A stretch of DNA of 64,000 nt, taken from contig JAOWBW010001919.1 of the NCBI GenBank assembly GCA_026119855.1, positions 1-64,000 of the forward strand. Reading direction: 5' to 3'. The translations under genes and the position numbers were made by a program. The notes under the pieces were generated by a model. That model was not told where the DNA came from, searched no databases, and saw only the letters and a list, made by a program, of their open reading frames with translations. This DNA is from Campanula takesimana (Eukaryota; Streptophyta; Magnoliopsida; Asterales; Campanulaceae). Positions 10,390 to 21,417 of this stretch are shown here, one piece after another; the first letter of the stretch is position 1, and the number at the start of each line of letters is the position of its first letter.

Positions 10390-11885
10390 TGATGGAGAAA
10401 ATCTCTCTCTAATTAAATTACCTAGCAAGTGTACTAGTTACCGATGTAGTAGTATGCACAAGTAAGAGTCGAATCCACAGAAACTTGAAGGATTAACAAG
10501 AATGCAAACTAAACCTAGAAAAAACAAATAGTGTCTATTTTGGTTTTTGATTAATTTAATTAAACTAAAACAATAATTAAAATTAAATTAGGAAACAAAT
10601 AAAATCAAGATTAACGAATAGATTCACGAATTGAGTTCACAAATACTTTCACTCTATGCTATGCTCATATTAACAAGATCAATCTCCTTCTTGGGTTCGT
10701 TCATGTTAGTAAGAATTGGGACTGTTCGGTTGCCGGATTGCAATCCTATTATTTCCTTTATGTTAATACTTTCCGCTATGTCTATACAACATGCAAGAAA
10801 TTCATGAAGCACTCAAGAACACATGAACCTAAATCCTTTTGACTTCCGCTAGGTCCTCAATTGAATTTAATCATCAAAACAATGGTCAATGTATTATCAC
10901 CCACGCTAGTGTAGAAATATATACCCAATAATTTTAAAGCTAATTTATATCTTAACATATAATTGAAACTAAAGAATTAATCATGAAGAATATTTTGATG
11001 AACAAAAATTAGTATTGAATGGAAGAATTAAATCAATAGCATAGAGATCTAGTATTTGTTACTACCAATCCATGAATCTAATTATTTAGCTACTCATACT
11101 AATAAAATCAAGAACAATAAATAAATTAAATAACATCAAAACCTGAATTAAATTGATGAATCCTTGATTACAATCCTTAAATCTTAAATAACATGTCTCC
11201 AATAAGTATATGGAGTATTATATTTATACTAGGGCTAAGGAGGTGTAAAAATAGGAAAAACCATAGGATTCCTTGTTGAAAAAGGATAAATAAAAGCCGG
11301 TGGCCAAAATTTCTCAGGAGCCCTTGGGATTTTTGATTTTCCAAACAAGCCCTTGAAAAATTCCCCAAATGTCCTCCAAAAATTCTAGAAAAGTCATTGA
11401 AATTTTGGAAATACCTAAAAAACCCAACATATTTTGCATAATTCCTCACATGTCCCTAAAAAATTCCCCTAAGGTCCTTGAGTGGGAAGCCGCCCGAGTG
11501 GAAAGTGGGCAGCCGCCCACTTTTCCAGCCTACTTTGAGTTTTCCTCCGGTGTGCGCGCTTGCGACTTGTACATTTTACATGCAATCTTCCGGAGGCCAT
11601 AACTTCTTCATACGAACTCCGATTTGGACGTGCAAACTATCGTTGGAAAGATTTTTTCGAGTACTATCCAATGGAATTAATTTTTCAGAGTTCAAATCTC
11701 TTTATATTTATGTTATGGTCTGTTATTTATCCTTCCTTTTCGCATTTTAACACCAATGAATCCATACATGCTTTCGCTCCTTCCCTATACTCATAAACAC
11801 TCAAGAAAACATCAAAACACCCAAGGTTGATCATATAATAAGTCATAGAAGTATATTATTTGGATGGGTATAAACACATCCATCA
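10390..11885 (-). repeat. 5' LTR of Athila-like element (1496 bp, complete)
   Basis: Starts TGATGGAGAAAATC and ends ACACATCCATCA. The inner 1.1 kb matches the truncated left LTR. The perfect inverted repeat GTGGGC-AGCC-GCCCAC is at 11505-11520. Confidence 0.9.
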
Positions 11886-12909
11886 TCGTTTCCAAGAGAA
11901 ACAAGTGGTTATTATAGACAAAATAAAACTCCGTCCCCACATGTATGCTTTGAGACATAATTAATTTAGTTTAATCCCATCATACTTAGGTCTCACAAGC
12001 GTGGTAGAATACGATGAGTATATGGGACCGCGAGAAGGTCTATATACTAATGTGACGATTCCACTATTTTTCTAGAAACCTCAAAAAGGACAACGTCCTT
12101 CCGACTTAAATAAAGAAAAAAAAGTCATTTTCCTTATGTGGTTGAGTCTTTTTCTTGTTTGTGGGATGGATAATTTTACCCAAAAGATGTTTGTGGGTCA
12201 TCCTAAGATCACCCGTGTTCTTCAAATAGGTCTAATGGTTTCCAACGGCAACAACAACGGTGACAATCTTTTCCGGTCCAACGAAGAAGTGCTCAATATG
12301 ATGAAAGCGATGAAGGAACAAATGGATTGATTTTTCGAGATGCCCGCCGTAAAGATAATTTGTGGCAAGCCCGTTTTGATCATGAGAAGAGAGTTCACGA
12401 GGAAGAAGTTTCCAACTCAAAGCCCGTTTGAAATAATCCACCAATGGCAAAGAAAGGTTGATGGTAAGGCATGCTTAAGTGTCCCGCCCCTCAAAAGCCA
12501 CAAAGGTGCCGCCGACAAGCGAGCTTTCACTCCTCTCCTAGGAATGACCCAAAACGAAGCATTCGAGGCTTTGGTAGCAAGTGAAGAGATCAAACCCTTA
12601 TAAGAGTACAAGTTGAAGAAGATATGAAAGAGTCATGAATACGGGGAATGGTGCAACTACCAATAGCATAGTGGGCATACAATCGAAAAATGCTTCAGCG
12701 TCAAGAACATCATTCAAGATTTGATGGGCGAATTCATCGTGGGCAAAGAGCAAACATTAGATGAAATCTTTGACTCCCTTGTGAAGTGTGGCAAGATGGA
12801 ACCCTTAAAAGACTTCAAGCTCAAAGTCAAAGAAGGGAAGCATGTGGACTCCAAATTTTTCAAGTATCACCTCTCCATTAGACATGATACCAGGGCATTC
12901 TATGTTTAA
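11886..12909 (+). mobile_element. Plus-strand relic of an Ogre-like element (leader and gag)
   Basis: 11886-12234 is the reverse complement of the leader region seen at about 4500-4880 in copy 1: the GGGACGGA-type blocks, the TATATGGGACCGCGAGAAGG block and the AAAAAGGACAACGTCC block recur in order. A broken gag follows. The left part of this relic is cut by the Athila-like element at 11885/11886. Beyond about 12909 similarity to the Ogre copies is no longer visible. Confidence 0.8.
12235..12909 (+). pseudogene. Broken gag of Ogre relic
   Basis: Begins MVSNGNNNGDN, homologous to the gag starts at 4489 and 59663. A stop follows ...KAMKEQMD (12330), the frame shifts near 12335, two further in-frame stops fall near 12601-12627, and a third frame resumes at 12721. 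The metal-binding block is decayed (YQ then stop where copy 1 has YHKHSGH), but KNIIQDLM is still readable. Confidence 0.75.
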
Positions 12910-13682
12910 AGTCCAAGTTTCAATATCTCATCAAGATTTATCTCTATTTGTGCTGGAAATTCAAAGTTTTATCTCAATTTTATATTTTACATTTATTTGG
13001 TGTTTGTTCAGTTTCATTTTTGTTGTTATTAGCTTCTAGGGTTTGGCTTGTTAGATTTTGAGAGGTTTACTTGTTAGATTTGTGGTTTGGTTATGATGGT
13101 CTGATGGAGATAGATATAGAGATATGTTTAGGGATAACTTTAGGTTTTTATTTTAATTATTTGATATTTAAATGTAATTTTCGGATTTATATTTAGGGAG
13201 GTGATAATATCGTGTTTAAAAGTAGATTTAGGCAATATTTCAATGTTTTTGAGTTCCAGTAGGTTACTATATAGGCTAGGGTTAATTTTAGGAGATATTG
13301 ACTTGTTTTTCAAGTCTTAGAACTCCTATATATATAGGTCATTGTTGTAATTCCGAATGGGAGTTGATTGATGAATAAAAATAGATTGAGCGTTGCTCTT
13401 TTTAATTCGAAAGTTTGAGTTTTACTCCTTTCGTCTAACTCTTCGTATTTGATTAAATTCTACGAGTGTTGAAGAATTGATTTCTAGTATTGATTAAATT
13501 CTACAGTAGTCAATTATCTATCCCAACTTTAGTATTGATTAAATTTTGCTAGGTTGAAGATCGTTTACTAGTATCGATTAAATTCTACTAGTTTCGATTA
13601 TCTATCCCATCGTTTACGGGTATCGATTGAATTCTACCGTATTCGATTACTTATCTCTTTTATGCTTCCGCTCGCCTACATC
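12910..13682 (+). repeat. Probable LTR relic, plus strand
   Basis: An AT-rich stretch ending CGCCTACA at 13680, followed within three bases by TTGGTATTCAGAGCC, close to the tRNA-iMet primer site TGGTATCAGAGCC with one inserted base. This suggests the end of a 5' LTR. A TATA-like CCTATATATATAGG lies at about 13325-13338. The left boundary is uncertain and no partner LTR was found. Confidence 0.45.
13440..13645 (+). repeat. Degenerate tandem repeats around GATTAAATTCTAC
   Basis: Five imperfect units of about 40-65 bp, each with TATYGATTRAATTCTAC followed by TATCTATCCC-type text, immediately before the putative primer site. Confidence 0.6.
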
Positions 13683-13780
13683 ATTTGGTATTCAGAGCCG
13701 AAACTAGGGAATTTTTTCTAGGTTGAGGTAGTTTGTTATCAATTTTTATTTTTATTTATTCCAAAAAGAAATACATAAAA

Positions 13781-14228
13781 TGTTTGATCTATCATCACCT
13801 TTCATCGAATCTCCAAGTTCTGATCAATTTGTTGACCGGTCAAAACCTCCAGTTTTTGATCAATGTAATTGCGAGATTTGTCAATTAATGTCATCACAGT
13901 CGATTGGTTCGAAAACAATTTGCCTTAAGTCCCACGAGATGACTTGATATGGAATTTTGAAGCTTTCAATTTTTTTCATTTGTATGAAGATCCGTTTGAT
14001 GTCTATATCTTCCGTTCTTCAGTTTCATGGATTGTTCAGAAATTAATTATCAATCACTTTGTATCAACTCAATGGAGTGACTGGATGGATATTCCGATGA
14101 AGGCAATAAAGTTTAAAGTTCGCCGCGGGCTCGGAGTTCAGTTTGAAGACGTATTTACTGCATTACTCAAAACCCATAATGGCTACTTTCAAGGATCACT
14201 TCTCAGTGTATCGAGATCAGGCTCCTGA
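13781..14228 (+). pseudogene. Decayed retroelement reading frame
   Basis: Frames open at 13781 (MFDLSSPFIESPSSDQF) and 13944-14228, downstream of the putative primer site, with stops between them. No domain is recognised. Position suggests the start of a gag relic. Confidence 0.3.
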
Positions 14229-15253
14229 TGTCAATTGAAAGATTTGTAGCTACGACTGTTTTCTAGAAACGACCACTTATGAGGACACTTGTGATCAAGG
14301 ATGATCACACAAGTAACAACACAACTGACAAGACAACTGTCCACGGACAGAATATCAGAAAAAACGTAAATACGCAGCGGATAATTAAAAACAAGAATTT
14401 TAACACTTCAACAAGACTATGCTTGCTGGAAAACTTTCATTAATTAAAAACTTGCAAAATACAAGTTAACAAACGATTACAATGAAAGAAAATAAAATAC
14501 AATATGTTCTTGACTCAAGACCAATTGCAAAATACTAAAGACCAAAACTCTAGATCAAGAACTTATGAATCCAATCTCAAAGTCTGCACAAGGCATAAAA
14601 GAATAAAGGATTGGATCCTAATAAGTGTTCTTCACGGATCTAGAACAATGAAAAGATCAAAACAACTTGAAGATCAAAACTCTTGAAACAAAAGACTTCA
14701 AGTAACAAAATGACTCTAGAAGAACTCTTTTTCTCTTTGAATGCTCTAAGAATCTATCCATCAATGGCTGATCTCTCTTTGTTTATATAGCCTCCAACAC
14801 TAGAGTCCGAGTCCTACACAAATAAGAGATTCACTTTGTACAAGGAAATGATTAGTATTGTTAGTAAAAGATAAATACCAAAAATCTAAAGGAGTGGCTA
14901 TTACCACTACACATTATACTAATCCACTACATGTCCTTAATTTTAGGGAAATTAACAAGTGTGTTGACATAATTATCCCTTTAAATCCTTACCTTCTTTG
15001 ATATATATTAATCCAATCCAAATAAAAACAATTCATTTAATAAAACTGTAATTTACAACTATTTAATTTCTCATAATCACCAAGTAATATCAGTCTTATA
15101 TTTTTATTTATTAAATTTTCATATAATTCGTTCTTCTAGTCATATGCTAATATAAATAAGTTATAAGTAAAAACTTATAAAATTCATATAATGTTGATGA
15201 TATAAAAAGAAAGATTTGTATTTATATCTCACCTAGTTCATAATTATATGCAA

Positions 15254-15261
<8 letters not shown>
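14229..15261. other. Gene-free AT-rich stretch
   Basis: No gene seen. 14235-14960 has the texture of a retroelement LTR or leader on the minus strand (a degenerate TTGACATCAGGAGCC at its left edge resembles an iMet primer site), but no partner LTR is present. Confidence 0.3.

Positions 15262-15309
<48 letters not shown>
15262..15309. repeat. (AT)n microsatellite
   Basis: About 24 uninterrupted AT units. Confidence 0.95.
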
Positions 15310-15311
<2 letters not shown>

Positions 15312-15536
15312 CACCTGGTTTTATTTCTAATTCCACGTAATAATTTCTCTTTCATATTTTTGTTTTACTTAAAGAGGAAACAAACGGTTTAAAAAATGGT
15401 GAAGAAATTATAAAATTTTAAAAAATTAACTATACGATTACTGTATAAAACTTTTTTAGTTAATTTAGTGATAAATACTTTTGCCATATATTACTAAAGT
15501 TAATACTAATATGTTGACATTTAAAGATATTTATTA

Positions 15537-15802
15537 CTCCATATGTCTCTAAATTAATTTCATTTTCAAGAAAAATGTGTTCCAAAATGAATGACTTTTT
15601 CCGAAAAATAATATAAACTTGTCCCTAAAGGTTTCTTTTACCTAATTTTTTTTACTTGTTTTTAAATACTTGAAAAACTAAATATTTGAAAAATAATAAT
15701 TACATGAATATATATAAATCTTTGGCATTAAATTGTATAAAAGCAGAGATTTTCAGAATGTCCTTTAAATAAATTTAGATTATCGTTTAGGGACAGAGGG
15801 AG
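15537..15802. mobile_element. Stowaway-type MITE
   Basis: Terminal CTCCATATGTCTCTAAA and TTAGGGACAGAGGGAG are inverted (Stowaway consensus CTCCCTCCGTCC), flanked by TA on both sides. 266 bp, non-coding. Confidence 0.8.
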
Positions 15803-16125
15803 TAGTATTTATTACTATAAGTGTGGATATATTAACAAATGTTGGTTTTTATAACATAATACAAATATTAAATTAGACGTTAGAAATTTCTAAGCTCTAT
15901 AAGTATTTTTCATATTATGCATTTTTTTTTTTAGTATCATTATGTCTGTGTAGAAAACAATGAATAATATAAATAGCCTGTTATATTCTTATTTGACAAT
16001 GTGCGACCAAAATATTAAAAAAATGCAAGTTTAAATTAAACAAAAAAAATGTTAAATCATTAAAAGTGGATATTAAATGTTTACGTCAGATAATATAACC
16101 ATTACTAAATAAGGTATGTAGTTAC
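15803..16125. other. AT-rich intergenic DNA
   Basis: No gene or element recognised. It contains the left GTTAC target duplication (16121-16125) of the Copia element. Confidence 0.5.
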
Positions 16126-16609
16126 TGTTGTGGAATTGACCTTCCAACACCCAACACCCAAGAAAATCGCAAGAAAACCCGGTACCACAAACAAGCACAA
16201 GAAATAAGAAACCAAAGCAAAAGACAAAACCGAACACAAGAAATTGTTAACCCAGTTCATCAATATGTTTGACTACGTCTGGGGGCACTACCAAGCCAGG
16301 ATCTTGCACTATAATATGTAAATATGGAGTTACAATGAGTTATGGGGCGGAACATTGTTTATATAGCAAACCTAGAATAAGTCCTAAACCTAAACATAAG
16401 AGAAATCCTGATAAAACTGCAATTCCCGAATCATGTGACGCGGCACCAGGCGCCCGCCTGGTGCTATGCAAGCGCCCGCCTGCATCTGTTTCCGCTAGGA
16501 ATCATTGCTACTGCCAACTAGAGCGCCCGCCTGGTGAACACCAGGCGCCCGCTCGCTCTCCTGCAGAATTTTCTTCTCTTCGTTTCCTTTTATGATCTCT
16601 ATTCCAACA
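16126..16609 (-). repeat. 3' LTR of Copia element
   Basis: Contains a perfect palindrome with 10-bp arms GCACCAGGCG / CGCCTGGTGC around CC (16443-16464) and further GCGCCCGC motifs. Confidence 0.92.
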
Positions 16610-16620
16610 ATCTCCCACCT
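16610..16620 (-). other. Polypurine tract of Copia element
   Basis: The minus strand reads AGGTGGGAGAT immediately before the LTR start TGTTGG. Confidence 0.7.
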
Positions 16621-16718
16621 AGAGATCAACCGCGTATACAAACCCCGTATCCGTCTTCAACTCATCATTGGTGTCGTCCTAGTGCTCACCTCGATCATGA
16701 TAGTGCCTTCCTCCTCCC

Positions 16719-17039
16719 CTATTCTCCAAGCCCCGTTGAAGCTATACCCAGCTTCAACTTATCCTTGCTTGAGAAACCTGGAGCCTTTGCTTCCGATCTA
16801 CACTCACCGTTAGATCTGTTGCAGCAGAATATCCGTCCTGGAGTATTCGGTTCATCTTCAGTGACCCCTTTTCCTTGGTCATCATAAACCGTGCCGCTCC
16901 CACCCGAGTCTAGAATATCCATGCGAATTTCCCTCGCATCACCGTATTCCTTAAACTCCTTGAGCTCATACTCCCCACCATTAACAGACCTCAAGCATTT
17001 AGCCTTGAGTCCAATCCGATTCTCCACCAAGGCCTTCAC
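16719..17039 (-). pseudogene. Integrase fragment of Copia element
   Basis: Reads MKALVENRIGLKAKCLRSVN and GGEYELKEFKEYG, the Copia integrase core region around its second acidic residue (normally LRSDNGGEY; here D is replaced by V). It follows the upstream frame after one stop codon. The C-terminal part no longer matches integrase, so a deletion joins it to unrelated or distant pol sequence. Confidence 0.7.
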
Positions 17040-17752
17040 TTCTTATACATCCTGAAAGATTCATATTTCCTTTTTAAGAAGTAATCTCGAACCTTCCTTG
17101 TCGAATCATCAATGAAGGTCATGTAATATGACACACCACCCTGAGAAGTTACCGGGGATACCCCCTTCTCACCCATGTGACCCAATCGATAGTGCCACAA
17201 ATCCGTATCACCCTTGGCTGATGCCACCGCGATACTATCCTTGGTGTTTGTTAAATACAATCTTCCTTCCCTATTACCCCGAGCGATCTCACAATCCTCC
17301 TTGGTAATAACCCAGTTCCTGCAGCTAAAAGTTACCATGTAACCTTCTTCACCCAGCTGCCCAACTGAAATCAGGTTCTTTTTCAAACCCAGAATGTGTC
17401 TGACCCCGTGTAGATGTAAGACGTTCCTGTCCGATGCTCCTATTCTGACATCCCCCTTCCCCTTGATTTCCAAAGGCTCGCCATCCGCCAGATAGACCTT
17501 ACCGAAATCACCGGAAGTGTAATTTTCCATCGCTCCTGCATGCCCGCATGAGTGGAATGATGCCCCTGAATCCAGCACCCATGATTCTAGCGCACTACTA
17601 ACACTCAGAATCAGTACATCGTCACCTTCGATTATCACATTCGCCGATTTATCCCCTCGCCTGGGACAATCCCTCTTGTAGTGTCCTAACTCCTTACAAT
17701 GATAACACTCTACCGATCCTCTTGCAACCCTTGGTCTTTCTTTATTCTCCAC
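17036..17752 (-). pseudogene. Nucleocapsid, protease and partial integrase of Copia element
   Basis: A 238-codon frame containing in order a CCHC zinc knuckle CYHCKELGHYKRDC (about residue 17), the aspartic protease site LDSGAS (about residue 60), the pre-integrase block LWHYRLGHMGEKG (about 185), then an abrupt jump to YMTFIDDSTRKV of the integrase core. The usual HHCC zinc region between them is missing, so this is an internal deletion. These parts would cut the polyprotein and insert the cDNA, but integrase is broken. Confidence 0.8.
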
Positions 17753-17772
17753 AGACTGATCCCCACCCCTGA

Positions 17773-18433
17773 TTACACTTTCCTTGACCCTGTTCTCCCT
17801 TTATTGCTAGAACCCGGCCTTCCCCTACTAGTTGTAGCCAAGACCGATCCAGAAGTAGACGGTGTCCCCAACTTCTTTATGCGATTTTCTTCGCCCAAGA
17901 GGAAGTCCTTTACATCATCATACTTCAATTTTTTCTTACCCGCTGAAGCATTTAACGCTGTCACCGTTCCGCTCCAACTTCCTGGTAAAGACGCTAGCAA
18001 TAAACACGCATGAACCTCGTCACCAAAAGTAATCTCCAACGCAGCCAATGAGTCTATAACATCCATAAACTCATCGATGTGTTTAGCTATGGATCCTTCT
18101 TCTTGCATCTTGAGACTACCCATCTTGCGTATCAAATCAACCTTATTTGCAGCAGATGGAGTTTCAAATCTCTCAGTAAGATAATCCAATAGATCCTTGG
18201 TGGTTTTCGCCTTCCTGGTAGTCTTCGCGACCCACTTCGACAAAGTAGATCGAAACCACCCCTAAGGCTTTCCGATCCATGAGATTCCAGTCTTCCTGTT
18301 TTTCGCTTTCCGGCTTGACTCCTTTTAGAGGCTTATAGAGATCTTTATTATATAAGACATCCTCTATTTGCATCCTCCAATATCCATAGTCAGACCCATC
18401 GAATTTCTCCACCGCTTGTTTATCCTTGCCCAT
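17773..18433 (-). pseudogene. Frame-shifted gag of Copia element
   Basis: ATG at 18433 gives MGKDKQAVEKFDGSDYGYWR, the N-terminus of the Copia UBN2-type gag. The frame is lost near 18240 and continues in another frame (18243-17773) with ETPSAANKVDLIRKMGSLKM and DEVHACLLLASLPGSW, typical gag blocks. A stop and another frame change separate it from the nucleocapsid frame at 17752. Confidence 0.8.
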
Positions 18434-18473
18434 TTTTGATTGCTTGATAAACCCCTTTGATCGTCCAACCAAA

Positions 18474-18486
18474 GCTCTTGATACCA
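18474..18486 (-). other. Primer-binding site of Copia element (tRNA-iMet type)
   Basis: The minus strand reads TGGTATCAAGAGC two bases inside the 5' LTR. Confidence 0.85.
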
Positions 18487-18488
18487 GT

Positions 18489-18972
18489 TGTTGTGGAATT
18501 AGACCCTTCCCAACCCAACACCCAAGCAAATCGCAAGAAAACCCGGCACCACAAACAAGCACAAGAAATAAGAAACCAAAGCAAAAGACAAAACCGAACA
18601 CAAGAAATTGTTAACCCAGTTCGTCAATATGTTTGACTACGTCTGGGGGCACTACCAAGCCAGGATCTTGCACTATAATATGTAAATATGGAGTTACAAT
18701 GAGTTATGGGGCGGAACATTGTTTATATAGCAAACCTAGAATAAGTCCTAAACCTAAACATAAGAGAAATCCTAATAAAACTACAATTCCCGAACCTGTG
18801 ACGCGGCACCAGGCGCCCGCCTGGTGCTATGCAAGCGCCCGCCTGCATTTGTTTCCGCCAGGAATCATTGCTACTGCCAACTAGGGCGCCCGCCTGGTGA
18901 ACCCCAGGCGCCCGCTCGCTCTCCTGCAGAATTTTCTTCTCTTCGTTTCCTTTTATGATCTCTATTCCAACA
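18489..18972 (-). repeat. 5' LTR of Copia element
   Basis: Matches 16126-16609. The palindrome GCACCAGGCG-CC-CGCCTGGTGC is at 18806-18827. Confidence 0.92.
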
Positions 18973-18977
18973 GTTAC

Positions 18978-19999
18978 ATGACTAATTAAATTTTTAATTT
19001 GCAAATATAGTGTATAAGAAAAATTTGTAGTGTATTAACATAGTTCTAAAGTATTCAATTAACTCCTTAATATATGGAAGGGTATATATGTATATTTACA
19101 AAAATTGTAGTGGAGAAGCAATTGTTGTAGTGACATTAGCCTCTCCCAAATCTAAATCCTAAAATAAAACTACCAAAGATAAATAAATAACCTAATATAA
19201 ATACAAATAACATAAATTATAAAAAACTTAATAAGGATAATATACAAATTAAATTAAAATAAAATACAAATCAGAATTACAAAAATAAAAAAGATATAAA
19301 GAGTATTTTATACTCTTTCACATTTCACTTTCTCTCCCCTCCCACTTATAATAACAATCCACTTACTATTCTCTACCTCACTCTCTCTCTCTCCTTACAC
19401 CACCTACTTTTCTTTAATTCATGTTTTTAATATTTTATGAGAAGTTTGTTATGGGACGGTGAGAGTAAAATGTAATTCCCAAATACTCGTGAACTGTGTT
19501 ATAGCTGAGAGAAAGAGTGAGTGATTTGGGTGGTGGTCCCCCCAAAGTAAAAGAGAAATCTGTGACTGAGTCAATTGGTAGAGATCTTTTTAATATTGTG
19601 TCTCTGACTTTTTTTTTTTTTTTTGTGTGTGTTGTGCGCAAAATTGTAGAGATTCTCTTTTGTCAATAGTCAGAACTATGTGTGGAAAATTATAGAGATT
19701 CTTTGCAGGCAAATTGATATGACTAAGAGTGACTTAATTTTCGTTTTTCTTTTTCTTTCTTTAATGATAATTATGACAAAAATGTTAATAGAGAAAAAAA
19801 TAAAAATTTAAGAAAAAATACGGTTTTCCGTTCCAAAATGAATAAGAAAATGAGGTGACGCATATTCGATGGCATTTAAAGTTGCACATAAATCATCACC
19901 GCTAATTACCTCAAAACTTTTAGGGGTTCCATCTGAATCGTCAACTTTTTACAGATACATACTACCTTACGTTGTTTTAAAAATTACATATTCAATATT
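18978..19999. other. Gene-free AT-rich stretch
   Basis: No gene seen. It holds a CT run (19379-19395), a T run (19609-19624) and text resembling the interior of Stowaway MITEs, without intact termini. Confidence 0.4.
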
Positions 20000-20370
20000 T
20001 TAAAACCACTACAGCCACCATTGCCGACCTCCAGCGCATCATCGTTTACCATTGCCGCCATATCAACAGCAGACCCACATACCCACCTCTGACACTACTT
20101 GGCACCATCACACTATATCCACTACATGCATCACACCATTGTCAATGCACCCACTACACCATCAGTACCGCTGCCATCGTCTAACACTAATGGCAAAATC
20201 CGCATGCAACATACCACACCATTACTAGCACCACCACCACCAAGACCGTAACCACGACACCACCTTGCCACCATCACACCACAACCACTACCACCATCAG
20301 CATTACATAACACACATTACCATCGCATCATCACCACCCAAACAACATTATCATCACCATCCATCATCAA
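20000..20370. repeat. CAC/CAT triplet-rich low-complexity region
   Basis: Dense CCACCA, CATCAC and ACCACC text with no fixed period. Partly similar sentences flank it (around 19855-19910 and 20385-20460, both with ATGGC...TTTAA...ATCATCACC), suggesting an old duplication. ORFs here are compositional. Confidence 0.6.
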
Positions 20371-20771
20371 TATTAGTCGGCAAGAAATGAAAGAACATAT
20401 TAGATGGCGTTCCTTCATTTGCTACTAAAATTTAACACAGATCATCACCATCTAGCACCTAGCGATCTTTCTCTTAAACTCACCCACTAGGTTCACTCAT
20501 GCAAGCTGATAAGTCGAGTTAGGTTGGCTAGCAAAATACGTCTAATCAGTTATTCAGGCTTGACTCCACCCATTTATTTGCCACTAGACGATTTAGTACG
20601 ACTTACTAGAGTTTAGTCGAACCAAGCTTTATTCACCTACTCTCATTCGACACTTTGTTGATATCATTATTAAAATTATTATTATTATCACTAGTATTGT
20701 CCCACGACCCATACCCCTCACGTAACTCTCAACATCAAATAATGCGATGAGACTACATCTAAAAGAGAAAA
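20371..20771. other. Gene-free stretch
   Basis: Nothing recognised apart from the right-hand flank of the triplet-rich region. Confidence 0.4.
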
Positions 20772-20940
20772 TTTTGGGGGAAACTAGTTTCTCCCTAAGT
20801 TTTAAAAAGTCCTGTTTTTATAGGGTTTAAGGTTTAGTGTTTAGTGTTTAAGGTTTAGAGTTTATGGTTTTAGGTTTGGGGTTTAAAACTTAAAAACATG
20901 ACTTTTTTATAACTTATGGAGGAGCTAGTTTTTTCCAAAA
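20772..20940. mobile_element. Small TIR element with telomere-like core
   Basis: Inverted termini of about 35 bp: AAACTAGTTTCTCCCTAAGTT on the left pairs imperfectly with AACTTATGGAGGAGCTAGTTT on the right, with GACTTTTT-type inner ends. Between them (20821-20884) are about eight degenerate GGTTTAG/GTTTAGT units. No target duplication is clear. 169 bp. Confidence 0.6.
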
Positions 20941-21118
20941 CACACTCCATCTAAAATTGTAAGAAACAAATAACATGAAAGTGCAATAAACTGTTATAAA
21001 CTAAATAACATAAATTAAATAAATATGTCGGTCAATTTTAAACCAAAAATGAAGTAAATTATAACAATTGTATTACTAAAAGCACGTATAAATCAAAAAT
21101 CAATACGTTAACTACATA

Positions 21119-21377
21119 CTCTATGTATCAGAATAAATGTCATAGTTTTTTGTACGTTATTTTAATGTGAAAGAACTTTGAGAAATAATTTTAGTTTAAC
21201 TTAATTATCTTACGGAAAATTTAAAAAATTGTTATTGATAGTATTTACAATGGCGTATCAATAACAAGTTTTATAATCTTAGTAGGATAACTAAATCAAC
21301 ATAAATTTATTGCTCAAAGTTATTTCGTACTATCTTGTAAAAAATAACGACATTTATTTTTGAACAAAGGGAGGGAG
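21119..21377. mobile_element. Stowaway-type MITE
   Basis: CTCTATGTATCAGAATAA on the left and GAGGGAG on the right, flanked by TA dinucleotides. The terminal repeat is decayed but the sub-terminal text (ATGTCATAG / AACGACATTT) is inverted. Confidence 0.65.
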
Positions 21378-21417
21378 TATGAAACAAATCAAAGAGGAAT
21401 CAATTGGCTGGAAACAG

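Larger units (their letters stand above)
6468..11885 (-). mobile_element. Athila-like non-autonomous Gypsy element
   Basis: Minus-strand LTR element. The 5' LTR is 10390-11885 and the truncated 3' LTR is 6468-7566, matching 10784-11885. LTR ends are TGATGG...CCATCA. Its primer site is the tRNA-Asp type used by Athila, and a polypurine tract abuts the 3' LTR. The 2.8-kb interior holds only two short ORFs (10058-10231 and 9167-10036) and no pol, so it is a large retrotransposon derivative needing a helper. The missing outer 390 bp of the left LTR is explained by insertion of Ogre copy 1 at 6467/6468. Confidence 0.85.
16126..18972 (-). mobile_element. Internally deleted Copia element, 2847 bp
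   Basis: Complete from LTR to LTR on the minus strand. LTRs are 16126-16609 and 18489-18972 (484 bp each, ends TGTTG...CAACA), very similar by eye. Flanking GTTAC at 16121-16125 and 18973-18977 is a perfect 5-bp target duplication. The primer site is the tRNA-iMet type. The interior (1.88 kb) holds frame-shifted gag, protease and fragments of integrase only; most of pol is gone. It is non-autonomous, and near-identical LTRs suggest it moved recently despite the deletions. Confidence 0.92.

Noticed and set aside
16269..16887. Plus-strand frames of about 110 codons in the Copia element
   Set aside because: They run antisense through the LTR and pol fragments, so they are shadows.
20821..20884. 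Interstitial telomere
   Set aside because: Units are degenerate, only about 64 bp, and enclosed by inverted arms of a small element.
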